Positions 7,800 through 16,412 of a stretch of 64,000 nt of DNA are shown here, one piece after another (within the stretch, counting starts at the first letter, position 1; every line of letters begins with the position of its first letter). Origin of the DNA: 3107 sp001483205 (GTDB lineage: Bacteria; Pseudomonadota; Alphaproteobacteria; Rhodobacterales; Rhodobacteraceae). The notes beneath the pieces were generated by a model. It saw nothing but the letters and a program-made list of their open reading frames with translations, searched no databases and was not told where the DNA came from. The stretch is taken from NCBI GenBank assembly GCA_964291375.2, contig OZ219809.1:1736001-1800000 (forward strand), written 5' to 3'. A program made the translations under genes and the position numbers.

Positions 7800-7827
7800 A
7801 GGCGGGCGGCAATGAAAGGAGCCGCCG

Positions 7828-8742
7828 ATGAGCGCAGAATCCACAGCCGATCTTGCAGAACAGAAGGCGCGCGCGGCCCGCTGGTTCCGGCAGTTGCGGG
7901 ACCGGATCGTCGCCGCGTTCGAGACGCTGGAGGATACTCACACCAGAGGCCCGTTCTCTGACGCGCCCGCGGGCCGGTTCATCGTATCGCAAACCCGCCG
8001 CCAACCGGACAACCCGGACAACGATACCGATGCGGGCGGCGGGCTGATGAGCATCATGCGCGGCGGGCGTGTGTTTGAAAAGGTGGGGGTCAATGTCTCG
8101 ACCGTCCATGGCCGTCTGGGGGCGCGCGCCCAAGCGGCGATGGCGGCGCGGCGGGATGTGCCGGGGATGGCCGATGATCCGCGCTTCTGGGCCTCGGGCG
8201 TCAGCCTGGTCGCCCATATGCAGAACCCGCATTGCCCGGCGGTGCATATGAACACCCGCATGTTCTGGACCCCGCGCGCCTGGTGGTTCGGCGGCGGTGC
8301 CGACCTCAACCCCTGCATCGAATACACAGAGGACACCGCCCATTTCCACGGGGTGCAGAAAACCCATTGCGACCGGCACGGGGCGGAACTCTATCCCCGC
8401 CTGAAAACATGGGCCGATGAATATTTCCGCATCCCCCATCGCGGGCGGACGCGCGGCGTCGGCGGCATCTTTGTGGACGATTATAATACCGGCGATTGGG
8501 AGGCCGATTTTGCCTTTATCCGGGATGTCGGGCGCGCCTTTCTGCCCGCTTTCCTGCCGCTTGCCGAGCGGCGACGCGCCCAGCCGTGGACAGAGGCTGA
8601 CAAAGAGGCGCAACTGATCCATCGCGGGCTGTATGCCGAATATAACCTGATCTATGATCGGGGGACGAAGTTCGGTCTGGAGACCGGGCATGATGCTGAC
8701 GCGGTTCTGATGAGCCTGCCGCCGGTGGCAAAGTGGGTGTGA
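7828..8742 (+). CDS. hemF: Oxygen-dependent coproporphyrinogen III oxidase
   Basis: This 304-residue protein matches HemF, which oxidatively decarboxylates coproporphyrinogen III to protoporphyrinogen IX in haem and bacteriochlorophyll synthesis, using O2. Diagnostic segments include NVSTVHGRLGARAQAAM, the VHMNTRMFW and WWFGGGADLNPCIEY region, and RGVGGIFVDDYNTGDWE. GAAAGGAGCCGCCG precedes the ATG. It stands alone after the ribosomal operon and converges with the next gene. hemA, the first enzyme of the same pathway in this group, is also in the window at 32980-34203. Confidence 0.97.
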   Translation: MSAESTADLAEQKARAARWFRQLRDRIVAAFETLEDTHTRGPFSDAPAGRFIVSQTRRQPDNPDNDTDAGGGLMSIMRGGRVFEKVGVNVSTVHGRLGARAQAAMAARRDVPGMADDPRFWASGVSLVAHMQNPHCPAVHMNTRMFWTPRAWWFGGGADLNPCIEYTEDTAHFHGVQKTHCDRHGAELYPRLKTWADEYFRIPHRGRTRGVGGIFVDDYNTGDWEADFAFIRDVGRAFLPAFLPLAERRRAQPWTEADKEAQLIHRGLYAEYNLIYDRGTKFGLETGHDADAVLMSLPPVAKWV

Positions 8743-8762
8743 GCAGGGGCGTGTGCGGGGGC

Positions 8763-10589
8763 CTATCCGACAGCAGCTTTCTTCAGTTCGTCCTTGATCC
8801 GCTTTCTCGCCTTGTTCATGCTCTGGCGATAATCATCGGCGGCCATGGACAAAGATTCCGGCGTGGTTGCCTTGTCGACATCCTCGTCTGTCCAGTCTTC
8901 GACAAGGCGTTTGCTGAGGGCATAGACGACAGCCTTGCCCACCCGGAGTGCGGCGAAATTCCGGGCAGTTTTCAGAATTATTTCGCGCAACGCCTCCGAA
9001 TCATCGCCCTGCCCGGCGAAATCATGGTGGAGTTCTGCCTCCATGCGATAAACGGCAGAATACAAGCCGTTGACAAACAACCTGTGCGGCTTTTTGTAGT
9101 ATACTCCGGCGCGCCCCATGATCTCCTTGGCCTTGACCTGCTCATCTGTGTCCAGGATGTCAATGTCCGGCGGACGTTCGCGCACCCTCTTTTCTTTTGC
9201 ACGTCTTTTGCCGTTCTCGGCTTTCTTCGCGCGCTTTTCCTTCGCTCTTCGCGTCTTATGGTCAGTATCCGGGGAATTTTTTTCGGAATCGTCGCTGTCA
9301 TCCTCTTCATCAGGGGAATCGGCATCAGCTTTTTCGCTATCCCTTGCACCTTCATCCGCGCTTTCAATCCGGTCGGGTGAGGTCTTGTCAGGCGCAAATG
9401 CGGTCGTGGGAACCTTGAGTTCATCGAAAAGTTTCTGGAGATCTGCGTGGATGTCTTCAAGGGTTTCGTCGGACCGGGGACTCGCCTGCCTGATCACCTC
9501 CCTGACCCATTCGGGCATGAGTTCCCGCACGGTCGCCGCGTAATCAATAGTGCTCAGGTCAGATTTGTCGCCCGGTCTGGTCAGACCGGTTCGATACTGG
9601 TTCGGCAGAGCGTGGTCGTCGGGAAGGATGATCTCGACCGTCAGCACTTTTGATCCGAAAGGAATGCCGAAGTTCGGTGCTGCAACAGACCAGCTTTGCT
9701 TTGTCTTGAAATCATAGCGCTCACCCTTGTGGACCAGCGCGCAGAAGGTCGTCGATGGCGTGGTTGGATTCTTGCGAGCGCTCATCGTTTGGCTCTGATA
9801 CCTGGGATCATGGATATACTGCACTGTCACGCCGGTTTTCGGGCACGTCACCTTTTCGGCCTTTGGCAGTATGGGAATGACATCGGACAGTAATTTTAAG
9901 GGACGCTCCTTTCCAGTTTCCCCTTTGCCGCCACTTCTGGTCATGGCAACATCTACCCGAACCTCGACGCCGGGAAGAAACGTCGCAAATCTACGAAAAA
10001 TTTGAGCCGTGACATAACTGCGCTCGACCTTCTTGTCACGCCCGACCGGCCATTGAACGGTGTCGTGGTCGTCGGCTTCCCCCATCAACACAGCCTCGGT
10101 CCAGTCATGCCTGGTGTCATGCATGTCTTCTTCCCGAACCGTGTCCGTGACATCGACGACCATATCGCGCACGTAGGTTTTGCCATCATGCCTTATGACC
10201 ACCTCGTGAACCGTCTCGTCCTTGCAGGACCGATAGCGTATGCCTGCGCGGTTCACGGCCAGCCCGGAAACCTTCGCCCCGATGCCGAAATTGCCGTCAA
10301 GGGCCAGTTTCTTGTTGTTGGACGAAGACAGGTTCATTGCGCTCTTGAGGTCATCGGCATCCATACCGGGGCCTGTGTTCCAGAAGGTCAGCTTCCTCAC
10401 CCCGTCAATCAGGGTGGGGTAAATGCGCACTTTGCGCTGACCTTCCGGGGCGCGCGCCGCGCTCTCCTGCGCGTTCATAAAAAATTCGCGCACCAGCGTT
10501 TCCTTGGGCGCTTGTTCGATCATGCGCGTGATCGCGAAAGTCGTGTCTTCGATTTGCAGCGGCTCAGCGCTCATTGCCCAATCCTTCAT
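8763..10589 (-). CDS. GHKL-type ATP-binding protein of unknown function
   Basis: This 608-residue protein has the Bergerat ATP-binding fold of the Hsp90/MutL/histidine kinase group: an N-box REFFMNAQESA (about residues 34-44), NTGPGM in place of the usual DxGxG, and the lid motif GNFGIGAK. No kinase, gyrase or known chaperone domain follows. About residues 395-470 form a highly charged Asp/Glu then Lys/Arg-rich linker, and a helical C-terminal segment ends the protein. The ATG overlaps the stop of the small upstream gene (ATGA), so the two are coupled. Phage RIIA-like proteins and some defence ATPases share this fold, but I cannot assign a family. Confidence 0.75.
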   Translation of the reverse strand: MKDWAMSAEPLQIEDTTFAITRMIEQAPKETLVREFFMNAQESAARAPEGQRKVRIYPTLIDGVRKLTFWNTGPGMDADDLKSAMNLSSSNNKKLALDGNFGIGAKVSGLAVNRAGIRYRSCKDETVHEVVIRHDGKTYVRDMVVDVTDTVREEDMHDTRHDWTEAVLMGEADDHDTVQWPVGRDKKVERSYVTAQIFRRFATFLPGVEVRVDVAMTRSGGKGETGKERPLKLLSDVIPILPKAEKVTCPKTGVTVQYIHDPRYQSQTMSARKNPTTPSTTFCALVHKGERYDFKTKQSWSVAAPNFGIPFGSKVLTVEIILPDDHALPNQYRTGLTRPGDKSDLSTIDYAATVRELMPEWVREVIRQASPRSDETLEDIHADLQKLFDELKVPTTAFAPDKTSPDRIESADEGARDSEKADADSPDEEDDSDDSEKNSPDTDHKTRRAKEKRAKKAENGKRRAKEKRVRERPPDIDILDTDEQVKAKEIMGRAGVYYKKPHRLFVNGLYSAVYRMEAELHHDFAGQGDDSEALREIILKTARNFAALRVGKAVVYALSKRLVEDWTDEDVDKATTPESLSMAADDYRQSMNKARKRIKDELKKAAVG

Positions 10590-10807
10590 AGTTTGAACCT
10601 CTCTGAATCACCAGCCGAGGACGCATTGAACTTGCTTTCAAGATCGTTGGTCGCATCACGCAACGCCTTTATGATCTTTTTCGCATCCTGATCGCTATAG
10701 TTATACGCGCGCTTGTTCGACAGATTTCCGATCTTGCGAATAGCTTCCAGGGCAGCCTGGGTTCGGCCTTCAGCAAGTTTGACGAATTTTTCTCTCTTTT
10801 CAGACAT
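10586..10807 (-). CDS. Small basic protein coupled to the GHKL ATPase
   Basis: I choose the ATG at 10807, which has ACAGGAGAATGAC as an excellent ribosome binding site, giving 73 residues (MSEKREKFVKLAEGRTQAAL at the start). A longer in-frame ORF reaching 10960 lacks such a site. The protein is charged and probably helical, with NLSNKRAYNYSDQDAKKIIK in the middle. Similar short proteins occur in alphaproteobacteria as uncharacterised proteins, by my recollection. Its stop overlaps the start of the ATPase gene, so the two are likely partners. No function can be assigned. Confidence 0.75.
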   Translation of the reverse strand: MSEKREKFVKLAEGRTQAALEAIRKIGNLSNKRAYNYSDQDAKKIIKALRDATNDLESKFNASSAGDSERFKL

Positions 10808-10984
10808 GTCATTCTCCTGTTTTCTTGAAAAACTCACATAGCATTTCCGGGGAAATATTTCAAGATTGTGCGGTAATATTTTTTCATTTTCCAGAAATTC
10901 AAAGAGAAATTCATGCAGATGATCAGTGGAATCGTCTGCATTTACCTGATGACAAGCCAAATAGCTCGCGGCACACGCCCCCGC

Positions 10985-12433
10985 TCAGGTGCCGCAAAAG
11001 GTCTGGCGCACGGCTTCTTCCGGCTTCGGCGGGCAGGTCAGGTCTTCGTATCCCGGTCGCTCTGTGAACGGGGCCGAACACGCCTCGCTCAACCTGAAAA
11101 ACCAGCCATAATCCCCCTGCAAGGCCTGCGTGATCGCCCGCTCGACCTGATGGTTCCGGGGGATATAAGCCGGATTGTGGCGACGCATGAGTGCAATCCG
11201 GTCCGCCTCTGACACCTGTTCAGAGGCACCGCGCGCCGCCCATTCCCGCGCCCACTGGTCAAAATCGCCCGGCTCCGCAAACTGCGCCCGCGCCGTTCCC
11301 TCTGCCAGCCCGCGAAAGGTGTTGGTGAAATCCGCCTGCCCCCGCGCCATGCAATCAAGCAGCCCGGTAATCAGCCCCGCATCCGCATCCTCGGCCCGGT
11401 GCAACCCCAGCTTGGCACGAAACACCCCCAGCCATTCGTCGCGAAAGGCGCGGGTAAACCCGTTGATGACCCCGGTCGCCGCCTCAACGGCCCTGTCCTG
11501 GTCCGTGTCGATCAGCGGCAGCAGGCTGGTGGCGAACTGCGCCAGATTCCACACCGCCATATCAGGCTGATTCTGATAGGCATAGCGGCCATGCAGGTCA
11601 ATCGAGCTGAACACCGCCGCCGGATCATAGGCGTCGATAAAGGCACAGGGGCCGTAATCAATGGTTTCACCGGCAATCTGGCAATTATCGGTATTCATCA
11701 CCCCGTGAATAAAGCCCGCGCCCATCCATCGCGCCACCAGACGGGCCTGCCGCCCGGTGACCGCACGCAGAAGGCCGAGCGCATCCCCCGCCTGCACATC
11801 CTGCCGGTAGTGCCGCCCGATGACATGATCGGTCAGCTTGCGCACCGCATCGGTCCGGCCACGGACGGCGAAATACTGAAAGGTGCCGACCCGGATATGG
11901 CTTGCGGCGATGCGGGTCAGAACTGCCCCCGGCAGGGGCGTTTCGCGGGTCACCGTCTCGCCGGTTTCAACCGCGGCCAGGGCGCGGGTGGTGGGAACGC
12001 CAAGCGCGTGCATCGCCTCAGAGACGATGTATTCGCGCAGGACCGGCCCCAGCCAGGCGCGCCCGTCACCCATGCGGCTGAACGGTGTGCGGCCCGAGCC
12101 TTTGAGTTGGATGTCGCGCCGGGTGCCGGTGGTATCGACAACCTCGCCCAGAAGGTGCGCGCGCCCGTCGCCCAGTTGCGGGACGAAATTGCCGAACTGG
12201 TGACCGGCATAGGCCTGCGCCAGCGGGTCGGCACCTTCGGGGACGCTGTTGCCTGCCAGCATCGAGACCCCTTCGGGCGTGCAGAGGGCATCGGGGCTGA
12301 TCCGCAATTCCCGCGCCAGCGCGTCATTGAGGGCGATCAGTTTCGGGGCCTTGACCGGGGTTGGGGCAAGGCGGGCAAAGAAGGTCTCGCCCAGCCGGGC
12401 ATAGCTGTTGTCGAACGGGACCGAGAGCGTCAT
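10985..12433 (-). CDS. selO: Protein adenylyltransferase SelO (YdiU family)
   Basis: This 482-residue protein (from the ATG at 12433; a TTG nine bases upstream is also possible) matches SelO, a pseudokinase-fold enzyme that transfers AMP from ATP to Ser/Thr/Tyr of other proteins and is tied to redox stress. Diagnostic segments are YAGHQFGNFVPQLGDGRA, LKGSGRTPFSRMGDGRAWLG, the metal-binding GVMNTDN and DYGPCAFIDAYDP. The C-terminal TFCGT has cysteine where many eukaryotic homologues have selenocysteine. A prophage-type fragment abuts its start, so its native promoter may have been displaced. Confidence 0.95.
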   Translation of the reverse strand: MTLSVPFDNSYARLGETFFARLAPTPVKAPKLIALNDALARELRISPDALCTPEGVSMLAGNSVPEGADPLAQAYAGHQFGNFVPQLGDGRAHLLGEVVDTTGTRRDIQLKGSGRTPFSRMGDGRAWLGPVLREYIVSEAMHALGVPTTRALAAVETGETVTRETPLPGAVLTRIAASHIRVGTFQYFAVRGRTDAVRKLTDHVIGRHYRQDVQAGDALGLLRAVTGRQARLVARWMGAGFIHGVMNTDNCQIAGETIDYGPCAFIDAYDPAAVFSSIDLHGRYAYQNQPDMAVWNLAQFATSLLPLIDTDQDRAVEAATGVINGFTRAFRDEWLGVFRAKLGLHRAEDADAGLITGLLDCMARGQADFTNTFRGLAEGTARAQFAEPGDFDQWAREWAARGASEQVSEADRIALMRRHNPAYIPRNHQVERAITQALQGDYGWFFRLSEACSAPFTERPGYEDLTCPPKPEEAVRQTFCGT

Positions 12434-12453
12434 GCCTGACAAGGTGGCAGGTC

Positions 12454-13002
12454 ATGGGTGCAGTGACAAGCCCCCGGTTTGCGGGCAGGCGCGGACAGAT
12501 CACCGGCGCAGGGCTCGGCCGACGGCTCGCCAACTCGATCCGCAACCAGACGTTCCCGCGCGCAGGTGAAAGCCTCGATGCAGCGGCCCTGGTTTGGTCG
12601 AAGGCTCCGGCCATCGTCGGCGCGCACGACACTGGTCCGTTGATCCGTTCAAAAGATGGGTTCTGGCTCGCGATCCCCACCGAAGCAGCAGGTCGAGGCC
12701 TGCGCGGCCGCCGGATCACCCCGGGCGAATGGGAGCGACGGCGCGGTCTGCGCTTGCGCTTCGTCTACCGCCGCCGAGGACCCAGCCTGCTGGTGGCGGA
12801 CCGCGCGCGGATCAACAAACGCGGTCAGGCGGTGGCCTCGCGCTCGAAAACCGGCCGTAACCAGGTCACCGCTCCGATCTTCCTGCTGGTGCCGCAGGTC
12901 AAGCTGCCAAAGCGACTCGACCTCGACCGGGACGCCGGGCGGGCGCTCGACAGTGTGCCGGGTCTGATCGTGGCGAACTGGGTGGACGGCAAGGCGACAT
13001 GA
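12454..13002 (+). pseudogene. DUF6441-type prophage protein, 5'-truncated
   Basis: From about residue 15 this ORF (GAGLGRRLANSIRNQTFPRA, LVWSKAPAIVGAHDTG, DGFWLAIPTEAAGRG) matches DUF6441 proteins, which lie among tail/head-completion genes of rhodobacterial prophages and gene transfer agent-like clusters. The usual N-terminal helix-rich segment is missing: the recognisable part starts close to the selO start codon, suggesting the left end was lost at a recombination junction. The C-terminus (VPGLIVANWVDGKAT) looks complete. No other phage genes are next to it, so it is a stranded remnant. Confidence 0.7.
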
Positions 13003-13491
13003 CTATCGTGTTTGCCATTGCTCGCCAAAAAGAGCCTTTAGCGCGTCTGCGCTTTCCTGCCTCGTGATTATACCGAACCTCGAAAGGTGGGGCAGAACGA
13101 CGAGCGAACCGTTAGAGATGATAGCCTTGACCGCGGTCACGTTGCCCCAGCCAACGCCAACGCGCGTCGGATTGGCATTCGTAGCCTTCAGTATTTGGCT
13201 TAGTGGCTCGAAGACTTGGTGCCCCATACCGACGATGAGAGTAGGCTTCGCGCGCTCGAGAATATCGGACCAGAGCGACTTGCCGAGGCGGAGCGAGGAG
13301 TCCTTATTTTTAAGCTGCTTCCAGCTTCGAGAGCGGAACGGCACCAGGTGGCCAGCGAGGACACTCTGAGGCTCGACGCCTAGCCCTTCAAAGAGAGCGC
13401 GCACTTGCCTTTGTAGAGGTCTTGTTCCTGGTTTGGCTCCGTCCCAACTCTCATCGACATAGGCGTTGCCTCGTTCCATCGCGAACTTCAC
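13003..13491 (-). pseudogene. Uracil-DNA-glycosylase-like protein, C-terminal part (frameshifted)
   Basis: This part opens (from a GTG) with MKFAMERGNAYVDESWDGAK, which in relatives follows directly after the GLNPGG motif, and continues with LAGHLVPFRS and LIVGMGHQVFE, typical of the UDG-like superfamily. The N-terminal part sits in another frame immediately upstream (13488-13685). Adding one A to the AAAA run near 13512 would fuse both frames into one protein of about 230 residues. It is therefore a frameshifted gene or a sequencing error, not two genes. Confidence 0.65.
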
Positions 13492-13685
13492 ATGATCATC
13501 CCGCCTGTTTTCCCATCCCCACCGGGATTTAGCCCGATGAACGCAACGTCCGCACCGTCGAGAACTGACGGTGGACTAGCCAGCAGGCGCCATCCAAGAG
13601 TGTTACCACTCTGTTTATATTCAGCAGAGATCCGTTGCTGCAGGCTGGTGCAGAAATCGTCGTGCGGTTGAAAATCATCGTGCAT
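13488..13685 (-). pseudogene. Uracil-DNA-glycosylase-like protein, N-terminal part (frameshifted)
   Basis: From the ATG at 13685 (CAGGGAAC upstream; an earlier ATG at 13721 is possible) this frame gives MHDDFQPHDDFCTSLQQRIS and then VAFIGLNPGGDGKTGG, where GLNPGG is the phosphate/uracil-pocket motif of UDG-like proteins. It then stops after MIM because of a frame change. The rest of the domain continues in the next frame. Its 5' edge overlaps the end of an IS3-type transposase remnant. Confidence 0.6.
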
Positions 13686-13717
13686 GTTCCCTGACCTGCC
13701 CCCCTTTGGTCCCTCAT

Positions 13718-13890
13718 TCATAACGCGAGTCTGCGGATTTGGTTTTTATACTCTTCGTCGTCTGTTTTTGCAAGCGCGCCGGGCGCGGAGGCCTCATTTA
13801 GCTCAAGCGTCCGGCGCGCTTCTGCGGGCGTTTGATTTCCGAGCGGCGCGTGCGGCCTGACATTGTTGTAATCGTAGCGCCACAGGGCCA
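13718..13890 (-). mobile_element. IS3-family transposase, C-terminal fragment
   Basis: Read on the minus strand, this segment encodes LALWRYDYNNVRPHAPLGNQ followed by TPAEARR and ends EEYKNQIRRLAL-stop, the C-terminal end of IS3-type OrfB integrases (the RPH and PAEA motifs). Only about 55 codons remain. The upstream end is fused to the CoiA-like remnant near 13890, so the IS copy was deleted after insertion. I did not find its terminal inverted repeat. Confidence 0.75.
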
Positions 13891-14298
13891 GCTTTCGCCG
13901 ATCACGGCAATCACATCAGGGATGATTGAACCGAGTCTCTGCTCCAACACCACGGACTTTATGAGGCATCGGCGTTCCGGCGCGACCATTTCATTGTATT
14001 TTGGCGCATGGGGGAAGTGAACCTCCACTGCGGGCAGCACAATTTCCCTTCGTTTGTCCAGGATGTCCTTTGCCGCCAAGTGGAGTGATGTTTCAACTGC
14101 ATGTTCGCACTCTTCCCCTTTGGCGTGGGCAAAATGATGTTGCCGAATCTCTCCCTTCTTGGCAACCAGAGGTGCTTTGTAGGCGGAACAAATGCACCCA
14201 CATTGAAGCCCGCGCTTCACTTCAGAGATGTGAACCACCTCGCCATCCGCGTCTTGCGCCCATAGAAGTTTGGGATCATTTCGTGGGTGTTGCATCAT
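13888..14298 (-). pseudogene. CoiA-like competence/nuclease family protein, 3'-truncated
   Basis: The N-terminal ~135 residues resemble CoiA-like proteins: GLQCGCICSAYKAPLVAKKG, then RQHHFAHAKGEECEHAVETS, where the HHFAHA and spaced cysteines are the family hallmark (a possible zinc site followed by a restriction-like nuclease domain), then QRLGSIIPDVIAVIGE. The nuclease domain is cut off after PDVIAV by the IS3 fragment, so the protein is probably dead. An IS5-family fragment lies just upstream at 14332, close to where its promoter should be. Confidence 0.65.
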
Positions 14299-14331
14299 TT
14301 TTTCCTGTGGTGGCTAGTCAAGTATATAATC

Positions 14332-14728
14332 CCCTTTTTTTGACCCCATTGGCGGCGATCCGGTGGGTTTTGATGTGGCTCGCGTCGATCATCAGGGTGC
14401 TCGGGTCGGCCCGCTCCGCCGCCGGAGCCTCGAATATCCGCTCAAACACGCCTGCCTCAGACCAGCGTTTGTAGCGGTTATAAAGCGTCTTGGCCGGGCC
14501 ATATTCGGCGGGCACATCCGACCAGCGATAGCCGCGTTTGAGGCAGAAGATGATCCCGGAGATCACCCGCCGGTCATCCACGCGCGGCACACCGCGGGGC
14601 TTGTTCGGCAGCAACGGTTTGATCTTGTTGAACTGTTCCTCGGACAGCCAGAAATTACCGGACATCAAACCCTCCCTCGTTTCATCATGGAAAACTTTGA
14701 ATCACATATCAGTTTATAAGTCTACGCC
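14332..14728 (-). mobile_element. IS5-family (IS427-like) element, truncated copy A
   Basis: Only the orfA half and the outer right end remain. Homology to the complete copies stops exactly at the run of seven T (seven A on the coding strand), which is the slippage site. Its orfA ORF (14318-14668) starts MMSGNFWLSEEQFNKIKPLL like the others but differs near the end (IKTHRIAANGVKKRGLYT), so it is a diverged variant. It is followed by CCTAG and complete copy B. The missing orfB half and left flank show a deletion next to the IS. Confidence 0.85.
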
Positions 14729-14732
14729 CTAG

Positions 14733-15568
14733 GGTGTAGACTCACAAATACCATATGACGATAGCGGCGATCTGTGCTGCGGCGAGGAATGTTTCGGCGC
14801 ATCGAAAGGTGCGCAGGCTCAGTTGCCGCCAGTCTTTGAGGCGGTTGAACATGCGCTCGATGATGTTGCGGGACTTGTAAAGCGCGGCGTCGTATTTGAG
14901 CCGAACCTTGCGGTTTTTGCGCGGCGGGATGCAGGGTGTCGCGCCGATGCCGGTCAGCCATTGGCGCAGGTGGTTCGCGTCATACCCGCGATCTGCGATG
15001 ACGGTGTCACCCTTACGGACATGGCCCTCAAGGCATTGACGTGCTTTGGTAATGTCGGCGCGGTTGCCCGCGGTAATGTGCAGATGCACCGGCCTGCCCG
15101 CCCCATCGCAGACCAGGTGCAGCTTCGTGTTCAGCCCGCCTTTCGTCCGCCCGATTGCCCGTCCGTCGCCGGTGTTTTTTTGATCCCGCCCGCGGCGATC
15201 CGGTGGGCCTTGATATGGCTCGCATCAATCATCAGCGTCGAAAGGTCGGCCCTCTCCGCCGCCAGAGCCTCGAATATCCGCCCGAACACGCCTGCCTCAG
15301 ACCAGCGTTTGTAGCGGTTATAAAGCGTCTTGGCCGGGCCATATTCGGCGGGCACATCCGACCAGCGATAGCCGCGTTTGAGGCAGAAGATGATCCCGGA
15401 GATCACCCGCCGGTCATCCACGCGCGGCACACCGCGGGGCTTGTTCGGCAGCAACGGTTTGATCTTGTTGAACTGTTCCTCGGACAGCCAGAAATTACCG
15501 GACATCAAACCCTCCCTCGTTTCATCATGGAAAACTTTGAATCACATATCAGTTTATAAGTCTACGCT
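14733..15568 (-). mobile_element. IS5-family (IS427-like) element, complete copy B (type 1)
   Basis: This copy is 836 bp. Its ends are imperfect inverted repeats: GGTGTAGACTCACAAA on the left, and AGCGTAGACTTATAAA as the complement of the right end. CTAG lies at both edges (14729-14732 and 15569-15572), consistent with a 4-bp target duplication. It forms a head-to-tail tandem with copy C with an 840-bp period. Confidence 0.92.
14742..15508 (-). CDS. IS5-family transposase of copy B (orfA/orfB, -1 frameshift)
   Basis: orfA (15131-15508) carries the helix-turn-helix region and the first catalytic Asp (STLMIDASHIKAH). orfB (to 14742) carries the second Asp (VIADRGYDANHL) and the Glu (SRNIIERMFNRLKDW). 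The two overlap in different frames at AAAAAAAC near 15172. A -1 slip there joins GGIKK to NTGDGRAIG and GLNTKLHLV, giving a full DDE transposase. This is the normal arrangement in several IS5 subgroups. Confidence 0.85.
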
Positions 15569-15572
15569 CTAG

Positions 15573-16408
15573 GGTGTAGACTCACAAATACCATATGACG
15601 ATAGCGGCGATCTGTGCTGCGGCGAGGAATGTTTCCGGGCATCGGAAGGTCCGCAAAGACAGTTGCCGCCAGTCCTTGAGCCGATTGAACATGCGTTCGA
15701 TGATGTTGCGGGACTTGTAAAGCGCGGCGTCGTATTCGCGCTGCGCCTTGCGGTTTCTGCGCGGCGGGATGCAGGGGGTCGCGCCGATGCCGGCCAGCCA
15801 TTGGCGCAGGTGATCGGCGTCGTATCCCCGGTCGGCGATGACGGTGGCACCCTTACGGACATGACCTTCAAGGCATTGACGCGCTTGGGTAATCTCAGCC
15901 CGATTGCCCGCGGTGATGTGCAGACGGACAGGCTTGCCCGCCCCGTCACAGACCAGATGCAGCTTCGTGTTCAGCCCGCCTTTTGTCCGCCCGATCGCCC
16001 GCCCGTCGCCGGTGTTTTTTTGATCCCGCCCGCGGCGATCCGGTGGGCCTTGATGTGGCTCGCATCAATCATCAGCGTCGAAAGGTCGGCCCGCTCCGCC
16101 GCCAGAGCCTCGAATATCTGTCCGAACACGCCTGCCTCAGACCAGCGTTTGTAGCGGTTATAAAGCGTCTTGGCCGGGCCATATTCGGCGGGCACATCCG
16201 ACCAGCGATAGCCGCGTTTGAGGCAGAAGATGATCCCGGAGATCACCCGCCGGTCATCCACGCGCGGCACACCGCGGGGCTTGTTCGGCAGCAACGGTTT
16301 GATCTTGTTGAACTGTTCCTCGGACAGCCAGAAATTACCGGACATCAAACCCTCCCTCGTTTCATCATGGAAAACTTTGAATCACATATCAGTTTATAAG
16401 TCTACGCT
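15573..16408 (-). mobile_element. IS5-family (IS427-like) element, complete copy C (type 2)
   Basis: This is a complete 836-bp copy bounded by CTAG (15569-15572 and 16409-16412). It belongs to a second sequence type, recognised by TCCGGGCATCGGAAGGTCCG near its left end and by orfB residues AGNRAEI in place of AGNRADI. A short stretch near 15735 is unique to this copy (orfB KAQREYDAAL versus KVRLKYDAAL). Its right edge interrupts a recombinase gene. Confidence 0.9.
15582..16348 (-). CDS. IS5-family transposase of copy C (orfA/orfB, -1 frameshift)
   Basis: orfA runs 15971-16348 and starts MMSGNFWLSEEQF. orfB continues in the -1 frame after the seven-A slippage site near 16015 and ends RTFRCPETFLAAAQIAAIVI-WYL. 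The DDE residues (MIDAS, IADRGYDA, NIIERMF) are all present, so this copy could be active. Confidence 0.82.
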
Positions 16409-16412
16409 CTAG

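Noticed and set aside
8733..9380. + strand ORF opposite the GHKL ATPase
   Set aside because: It lies entirely antisense to a well-supported coupled gene pair and has no recognisable domain or ribosome binding site.
15160..15180. Frame break in the IS transposases considered as inactivating mutation
   Set aside because: The seven-A slip site and overlapping frames are identical in all complete copies and typical of programmed -1 frameshifting in this IS group.
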